This document shows, piece by piece, positions 29,410 through 40,659 of a DNA stretch of 64,000 nt. A program made the position numbers and the translations under genes. Positions within the stretch are counted from its first letter, which is position 1. Every line of letters begins with the position of its first letter. Source of the stretch: Tritrichomonas musculus (Eukaryota; Parabasalia; Tritrichomonadida; Tritrichomonadidae). The notes under the pieces were generated by a model, which did no database searches, was not told the DNA's origin, and saw nothing but the letters and a program-made list of their open reading frames with translations. Where the stretch lies: assembly GCA_039105265.1 (NCBI GenBank), contig JAPFFF010000021.1:1860001-1924000 (forward strand), in the 5' to 3' direction.

Positions 29410-31359
29410 TTATTTCTTTTCTTCAGTTTTTGTTTCTTCAGCTTTGTTTTCGGTTTTATTTTCTGTCTTACTGTCTTTGTTTGCTTCTGCTTCATTGATT
29501 TCGCTGTACATTTTGAGAGAAGTTTGCTTAAGAGCGTTAAGCTTCTCTTCGATATCGATCTTGTTATCGGAGTTAATTGCTGTCTTGAGCTCTTCGATCT
29601 CTTTTCTGAGATTCGAAAGCAAGTCGACAGACAATTTGGTTTCGTATTCTTTAATCTGTTTTTCAATTTCGGTGATGTATGATTCTGATTCGTATTTCTT
29701 AGCGAAAACTTCTTTCTTTTCTTTGTCTTCTTTTGCATGTTCTTCTGCATCTTTGATCATCTTGTCGATATCTTCTTGGCTAAGTCCACCGTGTTGTTCG
29801 ATAACCATGTTTTGTTCTTTGCCACTTGATTTATCGCGAGCTGATACATGAACAATTGAGTTTGCATCAATATCAAATGTAACTTCGATCTTAGGAACAC
29901 CTTTTGGTGCTGGTGGAATTCCAACAAGTGTGAATTCACCAAGTAATTTGTTACCTGCAACCATTTCACGTTCACCTTGGAAAACGCGAACGTTAACGTG
30001 TGTCTGTCCATCTTCTGCTGTTGAGAAAACTTGTGACTTCTTGCAAGGAACGACTGTGTTACGAGCAATAAGTGGTGCAAAAACGCCACCCATTGTTTCG
30101 ATACCAAGGGAAAGAGGTGTAACATCAAGAAGAACGATTGAATTGTTATCACCGCGGATAATAGAGCCTTGGATGGCAGCTCCTGTTGCAACAACTTCAT
30201 CTGGATTGACACCACGGAATGGATCTTTTCCGAAGAAATCGCTGACACTTTTGATAACGCCTGGCATTCTTGTCATACCACCAACGAGGATAACTTCTGT
30301 AATATCTTTAGTTGTTAAGCCAGCATCTTTAAGGCATGATTTGCATGGTTGGACTGTACGTTGAATGAGATCGCGTGTGAGTTGTTCGAATTTTTGACGA
30401 GTGATTGGAATTTGAAGGTGTTTAGGTCCTGCTGGAGTAACAGTAATATATGGTAAATTGATTTCTGTTTTGAGCATTGTTGATAATTCGCATTTGGCCT
30501 TTTCAACAGCTTCTCTGATACGCTGAAGAGCCATTGGATCTTGGTTAAGATCAACACCTTCAGCTTTCTTGAATTCTTGAATAACATGGTTCATAAGAGC
30601 AACATCAAAGTCTTCGCCTCCAAGGAAAGTATCACCGTTTGTTGCTTTAACTTCAAAGACACCATCTTTGCTGATTTCAAGAATTGAAATATCAAAAGTA
30701 CCTCCTCCTAAATCGAAAACTGCGACTGTTTGTCCTTCTTTCTTTTCAACACCATATGCAAGTGCTGCTGCTGTTGGTTCATTAACAATTCTTTCAACTT
30801 CAAGTCCAGCGATTTTACCAGCATCTTTTGTTGCTTGACGTTGAGAGTCGTTAAAGTAAGCAGGAACTGTAACGACAGCTTTTTTAACAGATCCTCCCAA
30901 GTAAGTTTCTGCTGTTTCTTTCATTTTTTCGAGAACGAATGCTCCGATTTGAGAAGGTGAATATATTTTTCCTTTTTCGTCACGAACCCAAGCCTCATTG
31001 TTCTTTGCTTTGATGATTTCATAAGGAACCATTGTTCGTGAACGTGAAACCATTTCATCATCGAATCTTCGTCCGATAAGTCTTTTTGTTGCAAAGAACG
31101 TAGATCTGGTATTAGTAACCATCTGTCTTTTAGCTTGTTCACCAACAAGTCTTTGTCCATCTTTTGTGAAAGCGACTACTGATGGTGTTGTGCGAGAACC
31201 TTCAGCGTTTGTTAAAACTTTTGGAACTTTTCCTTCAACGACTGCAACGCATGAATTTGTTGTTCCGAGGTCGATACCAATAATTGGTGCTTCGCCTTTG
31301 GAAGCATTAGCAAAATATCGCTTGAATGGAGATACACGTTTAGTGATAGAGCTAAGCAT
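29410..31359 (-). CDS. Mitochondrial-type Hsp70 (hydrogenosomal DnaK/mortalin)
   Basis: A 649-residue Hsp70. The ATPase domain begins [13 protein letters not shown] at about residue 29 and includes [13 protein letters not shown] and [12 protein letters not shown]. The substrate-binding domain has [12 protein letters not shown] and the mitochondrial/bacterial-type GERE segment ([17 protein letters not shown]). It groups with DnaK/mortalin, not cytosolic Hsp70, by motifs such as [21 protein letters not shown] and by a Lys/Glu-rich C terminus rather than EEVD. The first 20 or so residues, [20 protein letters not shown], resemble a hydrogenosomal presequence with an Arg-x-Phe cleavage context. 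The open frame extends five codons further to a TTG; I choose the ATG at 31359 because it gives the MLSS start. It would drive import and folding in the organelle matrix. The stop overlaps TAAA. Confidence 0.95.
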   Translation of the reverse strand: MLSSITKRVSPFKRYFANASKGEAPIIGIDLGTTNSCVAVVEGKVPKVLTNAEGSRTTPSVVAFTKDGQRLVGEQAKRQMVTNTRSTFFATKRLIGRRFDDEMVSRSRTMVPYEIIKAKNNEAWVRDEKGKIYSPSQIGAFVLEKMKETAETYLGGSVKKAVVTVPAYFNDSQRQATKDAGKIAGLEVERIVNEPTAAALAYGVEKKEGQTVAVFDLGGGTFDISILEISKDGVFEVKATNGDTFLGGEDFDVALMNHVIQEFKKAEGVDLNQDPMALQRIREAVEKAKCELSTMLKTEINLPYITVTPAGPKHLQIPITRQKFEQLTRDLIQRTVQPCKSCLKDAGLTTKDITEVILVGGMTRMPGVIKSVSDFFGKDPFRGVNPDEVVATGAAIQGSIIRGDNNSIVLLDVTPLSLGIETMGGVFAPLIARNTVVPCKKSQVFSTAEDGQTHVNVRVFQGEREMVAGNKLLGEFTLVGIPPAPKGVPKIEVTFDIDANSIVHVSARDKSSGKEQNMVIEQHGGLSQEDIDKMIKDAEEHAKEDKEKKEVFAKKYESESYITEIEKQIKEYETKLSVDLLSNLRKEIEELKTAINSDNKIDIEEKLNALKQTSLKMYSEINEAEANKDSKTENKTENKAEETKTEEKK

Positions 31360-31362
31360 ATG

Positions 31363-31375
31363 TTTGGCCGCCAAA
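31363..31375. promoter_or_regulatory. GC-rich near-palindrome just upstream of Hsp70 start
   Basis: TTTGGCCGCCAAA is palindromic apart from the central base pair. It is GC-rich in an AT-rich setting and sits 3-16 nt upstream of the ATG at 31359. On the gene strand it reads TTTGGCGGCCAAA. It could be a protein-binding or leader hairpin site; function is inferred from position only. Confidence 0.3.
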
Positions 31376-32337
31376 TATGTTTGTTTCCATAGAAAATTGA
31401 GTAAATTATATGTTAATATTTATCAAATATTTCAATTGTTTACTTAGTTGAATAGACAAACTATTTATTCATATATATTTATTATTAATAAATAATTCTT
31501 AAAAATTCATATTGATTATTATTTTAATCAAGTTATTTAATTTTATTTTTATTGATAACTGTTTATATTTAAGTTATTTTATAAGATAATCATGTTTTAA
31601 TTTTAATCAAATTTTAATTGAATGAGCATAAATAAATGATCATATTTGCTAAAAACCTAATCCAAAAAAAAGAAAATTTTTATTTTTGGTAATTAAAAAA
31701 TGTTTTGTAGCTGATAACAATCTATATAAATGATTAAAAGCATATAGTGTTAAAAAATGGCACAAAAAATCAACTCTTTTACATTAACAAGTATAGAAAA
31801 ATTTATGGATGAAGTGATATGAATAATTTTAATGATTTTTTTAGGTGGTTACTTACATTCAAAAATAACTCTTAAGACGAACAAGATTTCTTCGGGAAAT
31901 AACTTAGATTATTTTGGAAATAATAAAATGTTGTTATCTATTTGGACAATAGCTCCATCTCTTTTTCAAAGTTTGGCTAATTCATTTGAATACATAAAAA
32001 GAAATAAGATAATTTCATGAAATGCTGTTTAAATCAAATGTATTTTGTTATTACTAGTGATTAAAATCATCATTTTAAATGAAATTTCTAGTTTAATGAT
32101 AATTCATTTGAAAATCGATGGATAGATAAAGCTTTATTGTGTTTTTGATTTCGATTATCTTAAAATTATCGCTTACTTGGTTATTATTTAAGTTCACATG
32201 TGTCTATATTTCTTAATTTAAATAAAAATTTAAAAATCAATTTTGAAATTTTCATTTCTCCATTAAATATTTTGTAATTTCAATAATGAAAAAGTTGAAA
32301 TTGAAAAATAAAATAACAATTTAACATATAAAAAAAA
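31376..32337. other. Intergenic between Hsp70 and CK2 beta; possible small broken frame
   Basis: Mostly AT-rich. ATG at 31757 opens a 21-codon frame (MAQKINSFTLTSIEKFMDEVI) ended by TGA. A 62-codon frame at 31832-32020 follows that looks slightly protein-like (LLSIWTIAPSLFQSLANSFEYIKR). They could be pieces of one broken gene, but nothing recognisable supports it. Confidence 0.25.
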
Positions 32338-33117
32338 TTAAATGCCATCATAAGTTAGAGATTCTTTTCTTTCATTTTCATGTCCATCACTATCACTTGT
32401 TGAATCGCTAGGTTCAAATTTATTTGTTGAGTGCGCATAAAATAATCCTTTATCTGTTCTTTCAAACACATTATATCCAAATATTTTTGGTTGGTAAGGT
32501 GTAAACTTTTCGGCTGTATTGAATTTTGGATACTCTATTAAAAAAACATGTGGAAAAGCTGGTCCAAAGTGAGCTCCATCAATTAAGTTTGTATCTGGAG
32601 GTCGGTAAATGTCGCAGCATTGAGGGCAGTATAATTTAGCTGAATGGTGATTTGGTTGAACTGTTTCTCCAAAAGGAAGTAATTTTTGATCATTACATGA
32701 AAATCGAGGGCAATGACCAAAAACACCTTTTTCATATTTTTCTTTCATTTGTGCAAGTCCATCACGTTGTAAAATATATCTTGCATGAAGCATTCCATAA
32801 AGACGTATTGCTTGTTGTTGGATCTCTGTAATTGTTTTAACGTCATACTCTGTCCACTTTTCCGAATGCTGATCACTTATTAGCTCTAAGGCTTCATCAA
32901 AGCGATCAATACATTCTTTTAAACCATAATGATTAAACCAATCTTTAGCATATTCAAGATCTACTTCAACATACCAAGAATTTAAGGGATGACTGCAAAA
33001 TTGTTTGATCCAAGGTTGCACAACAATTGGACAACTTTGGCAAGGTCCATTAAATATCTCAAACCCGCCTATTTTAACTACTCTTCCTTGGGATGCTCTA
33101 TGACTTGGGCGAGACAT
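32338..33117 (-). CDS. CSNK2B: Casein kinase 2 regulatory subunit beta
   Basis: A 259-residue protein. The helical N-terminal part has WIKQFCSHPLNSWYVEVDLEYAKDWFNHYGL, close to the family pattern, and EIQQQAIRLYGMLHARYILQRDGLAQM. The zinc-finger part follows: GHCPRFSCNDQKLLPFG and LYCPQCCDIYRPP, with four Cys in the CPxxxC...CPxC arrangement that forms the dimer interface. GPAFPHVFLIEYP closes the core. Animals have about 215 residues; the extra length here is an acidic Ser-rich tail (SDSTSDSDGHENE) and a longer N terminus. The beta subunit dimerises and holds two catalytic alpha subunits. ATG at 33117-33115. A TCAATTTTT sequence 11 nt upstream could be a variant initiator. Confidence 0.95.
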   Translation of the reverse strand: MSRPSHRASQGRVVKIGGFEIFNGPCQSCPIVVQPWIKQFCSHPLNSWYVEVDLEYAKDWFNHYGLKECIDRFDEALELISDQHSEKWTEYDVKTITEIQQQAIRLYGMLHARYILQRDGLAQMKEKYEKGVFGHCPRFSCNDQKLLPFGETVQPNHHSAKLYCPQCCDIYRPPDTNLIDGAHFGPAFPHVFLIEYPKFNTAEKFTPYQPKIFGYNVFERTDKGLFYAHSTNKFEPSDSTSDSDGHENERKESLTYDGI

Positions 33118-33520
33118 AAAAAAAAATTGATAAGAATATGGTTACTTTTTAAAAGTTTTTTTGTAAAGATTTTGGAAATATAACTATGATAATTTCATTT
33201 GACTATTAAAAATGTTTTCAAAAAATCGGGAATTTGAATTAATAACCATATTTTTTTAATATTTCATTATTGAAATTTTGATAATTTGTTCAATATAGGT
33301 TAATGATAATCCAAAAGTTTTTTCTAGAATCAAATGATTATAGATATATATTTCAAATAAAATATAAATAAAATATTAATTATTTATCGCGAAATAAACA
33401 TATTTATTAGTATTCTTAAAATAACTTTTTCTATTTCTTTTTGTTCAATTAAATTACATTTGTAAAAACAATTCAATCACATTCTATTGAATCAATTTCA
33501 ATTTAAAGTTCAAAAAAGAA
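33118..33520. promoter_or_regulatory. Divergent promoter region, CK2 beta / TOR
   Basis: A 403-bp AT-rich gap between divergent genes. A near-initiator TCACATTCT lies about 42 nt before the TOR ATG, and TCAAAAAAG lies closer. Neither is a perfect match, so the start is uncertain. Confidence 0.35.
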
Positions 33521-36500
33521 ATGCATGATGGAGATTTAAGTCTCCATGAATTTCTCGATTACCCAATCAAAAATTATAAAGAATGGAAAACTAGACGAAA
33601 ATTTCTTATCAAAACTCTTGGTCCTTATCTCCTATCATTTTCAGAAGCAGAAATTACAACTATTTTTACTAATATGGAAACAGAACTTCATATCTTATGT
33701 ACACAAAGACCTACGCCAGAACATGTTCTTCGGGGTCTTCTCGAGATTTCTATACTTCATTTTTTCAAAAAATCGTACGATCAAATAAGAGAATTATTTC
33801 CATTAATTACAAATCAAACAACAAGTATGAATCGAGATATTTGCAGAGCTGCTATGTGTTGTATTCGTTATGTAGTTGAAGATTCTCATGACAATGTTAC
33901 CTTACTTAAAGAGCCTATGGATCTTGCTAGAGATTATCTAAAGCAAGAAAATGTAAATCGATATATATTCAATGCTCTCGTGATTTTAAAAGAAATAGCG
34001 CGTTTTATTCCTTCAGAAATCTTTATTATTACTTTAAAGCACACATCAGAAATATGGCGTGCTGCGTGTTCAGATGATACTGAATTAAGTGTAATTGGAT
34101 CCAAAGTAATGGAAATTCATATTATCAATACTCCTTCAAATGTAAAAGATACTTTTGCTCAATCAATCTTAATCGATTGCGAAAATGTTTTGCATGAAAA
34201 TAAGCCCGGGGCATGTCATGGGGCTGTTCTTGTTTGTCGAGCTATTTATCAACACTTTCCATCATTATTCAATGAAACCAAGACTAGCGATATTTTAAGC
34301 AAATTATTAAAAGCTGCGTCAACTCAAAGTTCAACTCTTCTTTGTGTTATATACGATTTTATTATGGTTTTAGCGCAAAACTTTCCATCTGTTTTCCAAC
34401 CAAAAGCAAATGAATATTTACTTGTATTAATTTCGCAATTAATGAATGGTATAGGTCTTCCAATACTTCTTGACAAATTAAACAATCTTATCCATATGTA
34501 CGTAATTAACAAATACCAGAATGTTCAGATACAAAGCGTCATTGATCTTGTATCATTTCTTGCGCCGAACATGCAATACATCGAATACGAAGAGCAAATA
34601 TTTGATCTTCTTCTCAATGTATTAAACCTATATCCGACCACTACAGTTCAATCATCAATATTCCTCAAATGTCCTCCATGTAAAAAATACCTCCAAGCTA
34701 TTCGTGCTCGACCATCTCTCATTTCTGATCTCCATGAATATCTTATGGAGCAATTTGCGATTGGAATTCAAACAAGATCATCATTAAATGAGCAGCTCGT
34801 ATCAGTAAAGATGGTACAACTTTTTGATACATTTTTATTTGAAGCAGGGGAACCACTTTTTGAGATCTTTAAGCCATTTGTTCGTTCACGTTATGAAGAA
34901 GTACGATCAAGTATGGCCAAAACATTGGCCATGTTCAAGACGATAGAATCGAACAATGAATTACTGAGAATGTCCTTTATGGATGAAAGCAAAAAAGTTC
35001 GTCTAAAGGCCCTTAAGTATTTAGATCCATCACTATTGGTCCAATATTCAGAAGCAGTAACGCAGCTTCTTGTAGACTCGTCATTTAAAGTCCGAAGAAT
35101 GGCACTTCCGCTTATTTCGATTGCATCCAAAATGTCCATTACAATAACTCCGCTAATAGTTGTTTTTATGAACGACTTTTTTGCTTCAAATGTCGCCAAC
35201 AGCAGCCCTTCAAGATCAGCCAAAACTTGCTCGCTTCTCCCCGTCATTGGCTCCTGCTTCCAGCAAGGATACGAGCCCTTCATGACGATCATCACGTGGC
35301 TTTGTCTCCAGTTCCTCTATCAAGGAGACGAGATCGAGCCAGTTGAGCCGAACACGTTTATAGGTGAATTTGAGCAAAAAGACATCTTGCAATGCTCACA
35401 TCGCGACATGATTGCCAATAGTTTTGCGTCATCAAACGAAATCTCAGAGAAAGACGTGAACAAAATGAGAGTCTACAAATGTGAGAATGAAAAGTGGCTT
35501 GAAAAGAGGAACACTTATTTATTCATGGCATTGGGCAACCTATCATTATCATTGATGTCTTATTTAAAGCAAGTCATTCCTGTCTTTGTTAAAACATTTA
35601 ATTCGAAGCACACTGAAGTTGTTTATTTGTCGGCAATTGATGCTTTGATTAAGATCATTCTTGCTTCTGAATCTAAATTTAACTTTTTGACTGTCTTTCC
35701 TGATCTTTTGCCTTCCTTGCTTCATCTCTTGTCAAGTGAATCTACTTCACAGCAGCTTGCAATTGCTATTTTGAAGCTGACTGGAACGATTGGTGCTTCT
35801 CGAAGTTCGACTGAAGATCAAGAAGACAACACGTCTGTCAAACAATTGTTTTCTGCAAAAAGTATCTCTTATTTCACATCATATGTCATGACTCTTTTAA
35901 TTGACATAATGAAGAAAGACGCAACACCGTCGGTCTTTGAAGCATTGACTTCTGTTTTCGTCTACGATTCCGAAAATGCAGTTCCTTATTTAAAGCCAGT
36001 GATAACCACTTTTTTAAAGGTAATTGAACATGATCCTAAAAGGAATGTTTTATGGAATCAATTAGAAATGATTTGTTTGTATAGTGACATTAATGTTTTA
36101 CCTTATGTTGACGACATGTTACCAACATTATTAGAAAACATTAATTTAAATTCATGCATCAATGTTTGTATTGTTCTTTCCTATAATTTAAAGAACAATT
36201 TTGAACAATCAGCCAAATTATTGTATCCTGCAGCAGTGCATCATTTAGATACTAAGAAAGATGATACATTTAAATATCTTGTTAAATTAATTACTTTATC
36301 AATCATCTTTCAAAATCAATGTATTGAAATGTTCATCGATCATTCTGAACGTTTGTTGAATTCGGGATTGAATGATTACAAGACATCTAAGATAATGAAA
36401 GCAATGTCAACACTTATTCAATTCCAAAGAATGCAAATCTTCTCAGCAAGAATGGCTCGAATGGCACTTCAAGCCAATTCTAGCTTACCACAAGTTCATC

Positions 36501-39500
36501 AACTTATTTACAATGTTTTTATGTTTGGCAACATTCCTGAACAAATGTTAAATAAACTAAAAAATATTCCAAACATTGATAAAATTAAAGATGCAATAGA
36601 CAAAGGAATAATGGAAATTGAATCCTTGCCATTTATTAAACAAATTGTCATTAAATTGCCAACAAAAACAAGTTCAACTTATAAAAATGTTTATGTGACA
36701 TTTAGAAAAGATATCGTTAATGTTTTTGATAATCCAAAGAAGCCACAAGTTTATAATAATTCTAAATTATGGATGGATGAACTTGTTCAAAATATTGTTG
36801 AAAATTCACCAATTGTTGCCATTCGTTCTTGTTATCAAGTAATTGGACAAAGTCATCAATTTCGTTATGAACTTTTTCCAATAGCTTTTCTGTCTTGTTG
36901 GAAGAATGCTTCAAAAGAAGAGCAAAAAGCTTTTTCTGAAATAATAAATTCTATTCTTGGACTTGAAAAGGCTGATCCTCAAATAATTTCATTGGTTGAC
37001 GTAATTGATCGTGCTGGTTATCCGTTTGAAGTCGAAGATGACATAATTGCAGAGTCTTGTAAATCAACATCAAGAGCTTTATATTTCTTGCAAAGACATC
37101 ATATGTTTCATCCGGAAAACATGGAAACAGTTCAAGAACTTCTTAAATTAAACTCAAAAATGGGAAGACTTGAAAGTGCGCGTGGTTTATTAGCTTCAAT
37201 GTCTGATAAGTTAGATAAACAAGATATGGGAAAATGGAGTGAACAACTCGGTGAATGGGAAAAAGCATTAGAAATATATAAATCTCAAAAACAGCCAAAA
37301 TTCTCTAATTTAGTTAAATGTTATGCACATTTAGAATTATGGGAAGAAATTAGAAATCAAGCAGAAATATTTGAACATATGAAAGATAAAGAAAAACAAG
37401 AATGTGCATTATGGTTTGCTTGGGCATTTTATCATTCAAAAGACTTAAAAAATGTACAATATTATATGAAATTCTTTCCACAAAATAAAGATCTTAATTT
37501 CATTCATTTCAAGACAATGTTTTTAATTGCTTCTGAAAATTATGAAGCTGCTAATGAATACATTGAAGAAGGTTTTAAAACATTAACTACAAATTTAAGT
37601 GTCTTTAATGGAAGTGATGCTAATGAAGCTTCTAAAAGAATGGTTTTTGCACAACATCTTATTGAACTTAGTGAAGCACTTCAAATGAAACAAGACTTTC
37701 AAACTAATCCTTATAGTGTATTGAGTAAGTTTTCTATTTGGCAAAATCGATTGAAAAACTTTTCACATGAAAGTGAGTCTTGGATGAAACTTATTGAAAT
37801 AAGATCGCTTGTTTTAAGTCCTGCTGATCATAGTGATTCTTATTTGAAGATGCTTTCAGTGCTTCGTAAAGAAAGGAGATGGAAACTGATTGATGCTTAT
37901 TGTGACAGATTCTTTTCTAAAGCAAATTCAACGCATGTTTTACTATCGAAATTGAAGATAATGTGGGCACGTGGTGACAAGCACAAAGCTGTAAGTTTAT
38001 TAATAACGATCAACAATGTTTTTCGTGATGATAATGACGAAAGCATTGAAAGAGCCTTCAACAATTTGCAGATTGAAGAGAGGAAAAACTTAATCGAATT
38101 CTTAGGAATTAAGAATTACGATCGTATGAGTGATATTCAAAGAATAACCGTCATTAAGAAAATCAAAATAGATCATTCTTTAGATGCCCGTTTACTTAGA
38201 ATTCAAGCAAATTGGCAATATCGACTTTACACGGCAAAAACTTCTTCTGCAACCTATTTAATTGAGATATGTAAAGTATTCAAAAAGTCGTTGAAAATTA
38301 AATCTGATGACTACAGAACTTGGGCTGGTTGGGCCTATGCGAGTAGTCGTTCTTTGTCCCATTTCTCTGATAAAAGATCTGAGTTTGCGCTCAATGCAAT
38401 TCGTGGTTTCTTGAAAGCGACGCAACTTCGTCCTTCTGAGTCGTTAGAGTACTTGTGTCAGATGTTTTCGATCTTCTTCAGATACGGAGAAGAAGTCAAC
38501 TTGCCTGAATCTGTCAAGAAAGAAATAATTGACCTTCCTCCTTCAATTATCAACCAAATAGTCCCTCAAATTGTCGTGCACATTGCGCACAAAGATCCAA
38601 AGATCAAAAAGGTCGTCGTTGCAATCATCACACAATTTGGTTCTCATCATTTTCAGTCTGTTGTTTTTGCACTCAATGTTCTCTCGCAAATAAACGACGC
38701 AAGCAAGACTGAAGTTGCCGAAGTTGCAAAGAACATCATGGATTCATTAGGTACAATAAATCCGAAGATTTATCACGACGCTAAATTGTTCATTGATGGA
38801 ATGGTTCGTTCGGCTGTTTCATGGACTGAGCTTTGGTTAACAGCGCTTGACACAGCTTCAAAAGCGCAGCAAATGAATGATAAAGCGTCTGTTATTTCGC
38901 TGATCCAGAAAGTTTTCGAAATGATTGAGAAACCAGTCTGCCAGTACGATCAAATATTCTTGCGAAATTACGGATCATCACTGCAAAGATGTCGTCTTAA
39001 TTTCGAGAATTATAAGAAGAAGGCAAGGAAGACTCCTCTTGACCAGCCAGTTGAAGCGTCAGTGCATCGTGCAATGTGGGATGGCTTCCGTTCTTTGTAT
39101 GCAGAAATGGATGACAAAATGAAAAAAATGGACAAAATTCAATTATCTAAAGTTTCATCCGAACTTGCATCCAAATCTAATTTTGAGCTGGCAATACCTG
39201 GCACTTACAGCGTAGTAGAGTCGTCGCCAATGATAGATAAAATTGATCCAACTCTTAGCATCATGAGTTCCCAACAGCATCCTCGATCAGTCTACATGTA
39301 TGACACTAAAGGGCAGCGTTACAGGTTCCTTCTAAAAGGCAATGAAGATTTACGTCTTGATCAGCGTATCATGCAATTCTTTAATCTAATGAACTCCCTC
39401 CTCAAAAACAACAGAACAACGGCTGATTTGGGCGTCTCGATCCTCGATTACGCGATCGTCCCATTTGCTCCGAATGCTGGTCTTATTACATGGGTCACTG

Positions 39501-40267
39501 GCGCTGACACCTTTCAGCAATTGGTCACTGACTATCGGAACAACAGAGAGATAAAAATGAACATTGAACTCGAAATAGCCTCACAAAATGTCGGCGCCAT
39601 ATTTAATTCATTGTCCGCTCTTCAACGATACGAAGTTTACGAGACGGTTAAAGAACAGACAAAAGGTGACGAGCTTCGTCAAATGTTGTGGCTTCGTTCT
39701 CCTGATGCAATCGCTTGGCTGAAAAGAAACAAGATCTTCACTATTTCTACCGCTTTGATGAGCATGGCTGGCTACACAATTGGCCTTGGTGATCGTCACC
39801 CGTCAAATATAATGGTGCAAAGACACACTGGTCGCTGCCTTCACATCGACTTCGGAGACTCTTTCGAAGTGACAATGAAAAGACCAGTGCTGGCTGAAAG
39901 AGTGCCATTCAGATTGACCAGAATGATGATAAACGCACTCGACTCTGGTTCCTACGAGGGTCTCTTTAGAAAGTGCTGCGAGGACGTCCTGTACGTCCTC
40001 AGAGAAAATAGAAGCTCAATTACGGCTCAAATGGAAGTGTTCGTTCATGAGCCTATCTTTTATGGTAAGGAAATTAGACAGAGCGGAAACGCTCAAAGAG
40101 GAATCTTGGAAAGAATTGCTGCAAAATTGGCCGGAAATGATCCTGCTCCTTACAATGACCCCGATATCATATATGATGTCGGAACTCAAGTCGATACTTT
40201 GATTAAAAAGGCATCCGATCCAAGAGAATATGTTCGTCATTATGTCGGTTGGTGCCCTTTTTGGTGA
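33521..40267 (+). CDS. TOR: TOR-type phosphatidylinositol 3-kinase-related protein kinase
   Basis: A 2248-residue protein with the TOR layout. Residues 1-1050 are HEAT-like helical repeats. A FAT region runs from about 1170 to 1700 (RLESARGLLASMSDKL, LGEWEKALEIYKSQ, YRTWAGWAYASSR). An FRB-like helical bundle is at about 1763-1870 (ELWLTALDTASKA, FLRNYGSSLQRCRLNFENYKK). The kinase domain is at about 1915-2180, with a GNEDLRLDQR ATP-site block near 1940, GLGDRHPSN (catalytic loop) near 2087-2095 and HIDFGD (metal site) near 2108. A FATC ending, YVRHYVGWCPFW, closes the protein. The RHYxGWCPFW tail and FRLTRMMINAL favour TOR over ATM, ATR or DNA-PK. The N-terminal HEAT part is shorter than in yeast or human TOR. 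Some stretches (35,200-35,500; 38,900-40,200) are visibly more GC-rich than the rest. Confidence 0.94.
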   Translation: MHDGDLSLHEFLDYPIKNYKEWKTRRKFLIKTLGPYLLSFSEAEITTIFTNMETELHILCTQRPTPEHVLRGLLEISILHFFKKSYDQIRELFPLITNQTTSMNRDICRAAMCCIRYVVEDSHDNVTLLKEPMDLARDYLKQENVNRYIFNALVILKEIARFIPSEIFIITLKHTSEIWRAACSDDTELSVIGSKVMEIHIINTPSNVKDTFAQSILIDCENVLHENKPGACHGAVLVCRAIYQHFPSLFNETKTSDILSKLLKAASTQSSTLLCVIYDFIMVLAQNFPSVFQPKANEYLLVLISQLMNGIGLPILLDKLNNLIHMYVINKYQNVQIQSVIDLVSFLAPNMQYIEYEEQIFDLLLNVLNLYPTTTVQSSIFLKCPPCKKYLQAIRARPSLISDLHEYLMEQFAIGIQTRSSLNEQLVSVKMVQLFDTFLFEAGEPLFEIFKPFVRSRYEEVRSSMAKTLAMFKTIESNNELLRMSFMDESKKVRLKALKYLDPSLLVQYSEAVTQLLVDSSFKVRRMALPLISIASKMSITITPLIVVFMNDFFASNVANSSPSRSAKTCSLLPVIGSCFQQGYEPFMTIITWLCLQFLYQGDEIEPVEPNTFIGEFEQKDILQCSHRDMIANSFASSNEISEKDVNKMRVYKCENEKWLEKRNTYLFMALGNLSLSLMSYLKQVIPVFVKTFNSKHTEVVYLSAIDALIKIILASESKFNFLTVFPDLLPSLLHLLSSESTSQQLAIAILKLTGTIGASRSSTEDQEDNTSVKQLFSAKSISYFTSYVMTLLIDIMKKDATPSVFEALTSVFVYDSENAVPYLKPVITTFLKVIEHDPKRNVLWNQLEMICLYSDINVLPYVDDMLPTLLENINLNSCINVCIVLSYNLKNNFEQSAKLLYPAAVHHLDTKKDDTFKYLVKLITLSIIFQNQCIEMFIDHSERLLNSGLNDYKTSKIMKAMSTLIQFQRMQIFSARMARMALQANSSLPQVHQLIYNVFMFGNIPEQMLNKLKNIPNIDKIKDAIDKGIMEIESLPFIKQIVIKLPTKTSSTYKNVYVTFRKDIVNVFDNPKKPQVYNNSKLWMDELVQNIVENSPIVAIRSCYQVIGQSHQFRYELFPIAFLSCWKNASKEEQKAFSEIINSILGLEKADPQIISLVDVIDRAGYPFEVEDDIIAESCKSTSRALYFLQRHHMFHPENMETVQELLKLNSKMGRLESARGLLASMSDKLDKQDMGKWSEQLGEWEKALEIYKSQKQPKFSNLVKCYAHLELWEEIRNQAEIFEHMKDKEKQECALWFAWAFYHSKDLKNVQYYMKFFPQNKDLNFIHFKTMFLIASENYEAANEYIEEGFKTLTTNLSVFNGSDANEASKRMVFAQHLIELSEALQMKQDFQTNPYSVLSKFSIWQNRLKNFSHESESWMKLIEIRSLVLSPADHSDSYLKMLSVLRKERRWKLIDAYCDRFFSKANSTHVLLSKLKIMWARGDKHKAVSLLITINNVFRDDNDESIERAFNNLQIEERKNLIEFLGIKNYDRMSDIQRITVIKKIKIDHSLDARLLRIQANWQYRLYTAKTSSATYLIEICKVFKKSLKIKSDDYRTWAGWAYASSRSLSHFSDKRSEFALNAIRGFLKATQLRPSESLEYLCQMFSIFFRYGEEVNLPESVKKEIIDLPPSIINQIVPQIVVHIAHKDPKIKKVVVAIITQFGSHHFQSVVFALNVLSQINDASKTEVAEVAKNIMDSLGTINPKIYHDAKLFIDGMVRSAVSWTELWLTALDTASKAQQMNDKASVISLIQKVFEMIEKPVCQYDQIFLRNYGSSLQRCRLNFENYKKKARKTPLDQPVEASVHRAMWDGFRSLYAEMDDKMKKMDKIQLSKVSSELASKSNFELAIPGTYSVVESSPMIDKIDPTLSIMSSQQHPRSVYMYDTKGQRYRFLLKGNEDLRLDQRIMQFFNLMNSLLKNNRTTADLGVSILDYAIVPFAPNAGLITWVTGADTFQQLVTDYRNNREIKMNIELEIASQNVGAIFNSLSALQRYEVYETVKEQTKGDELRQMLWLRSPDAIAWLKRNKIFTISTALMSMAGYTIGLGDRHPSNIMVQRHTGRCLHIDFGDSFEVTMKRPVLAERVPFRLTRMMINALDSGSYEGLFRKCCEDVLYVLRENRSSITAQMEVFVHEPIFYGKEIRQSGNAQRGILERIAAKLAGNDPAPYNDPDIIYDVGTQVDTLIKKASDPREYVRHYVGWCPFW

Positions 40268-40659
40268 GTTTTTTTAAAAAATTAGTGTTTGTTTTTTAAA
40301 TTATTAAATTTAATTATTTTTTTTTTTTTTTTTTTTAATAATATGCGATTTTTTAAAAATTACAATTGTTCGATTTTAAAATCTTTAGTAATATTATAAA
40401 ATGTTGTTTGATAGATATATATTGATATTCTTTTAAAGGTAATTGAATAAAGATTTGAATGAAAAAATTGTTGAATATTGTGTTTTTTCATTGAAATTTT
40501 GGTTATTTTGCCAGACAATTTCATTTGATTATAATAAAATTTCCATTTTTTTAAAAAATTTTTGAAATCTTTCAATTCAAACTTTTTGATAATGACAGTA
40601 TTCTGTAAGAAAAAGTCGGAATTATTATTTGATATGTTTAATGATATGATATTGTCATT
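40268..40659. other. Intergenic, AT-rich
   Basis: A gap of about 390 bp between TOR and the vWA gene, with a poly-T run at about 40318-40336. The 71-codon minus-strand frame here looks like chance. Nothing else was seen. Confidence 0.6.

Noticed and set aside
31360..31374. Extra 5 N-terminal codons of Hsp70
   Set aside because: They begin at TTG. The ATG at 31359 gives the expected MLSS-type presequence.
31757..32020. Spliced small gene with a 31-nt intron
   Set aside because: A GT...AG pair can be drawn, but it lacks the trichomonad consensus and joining leads to an early stop.
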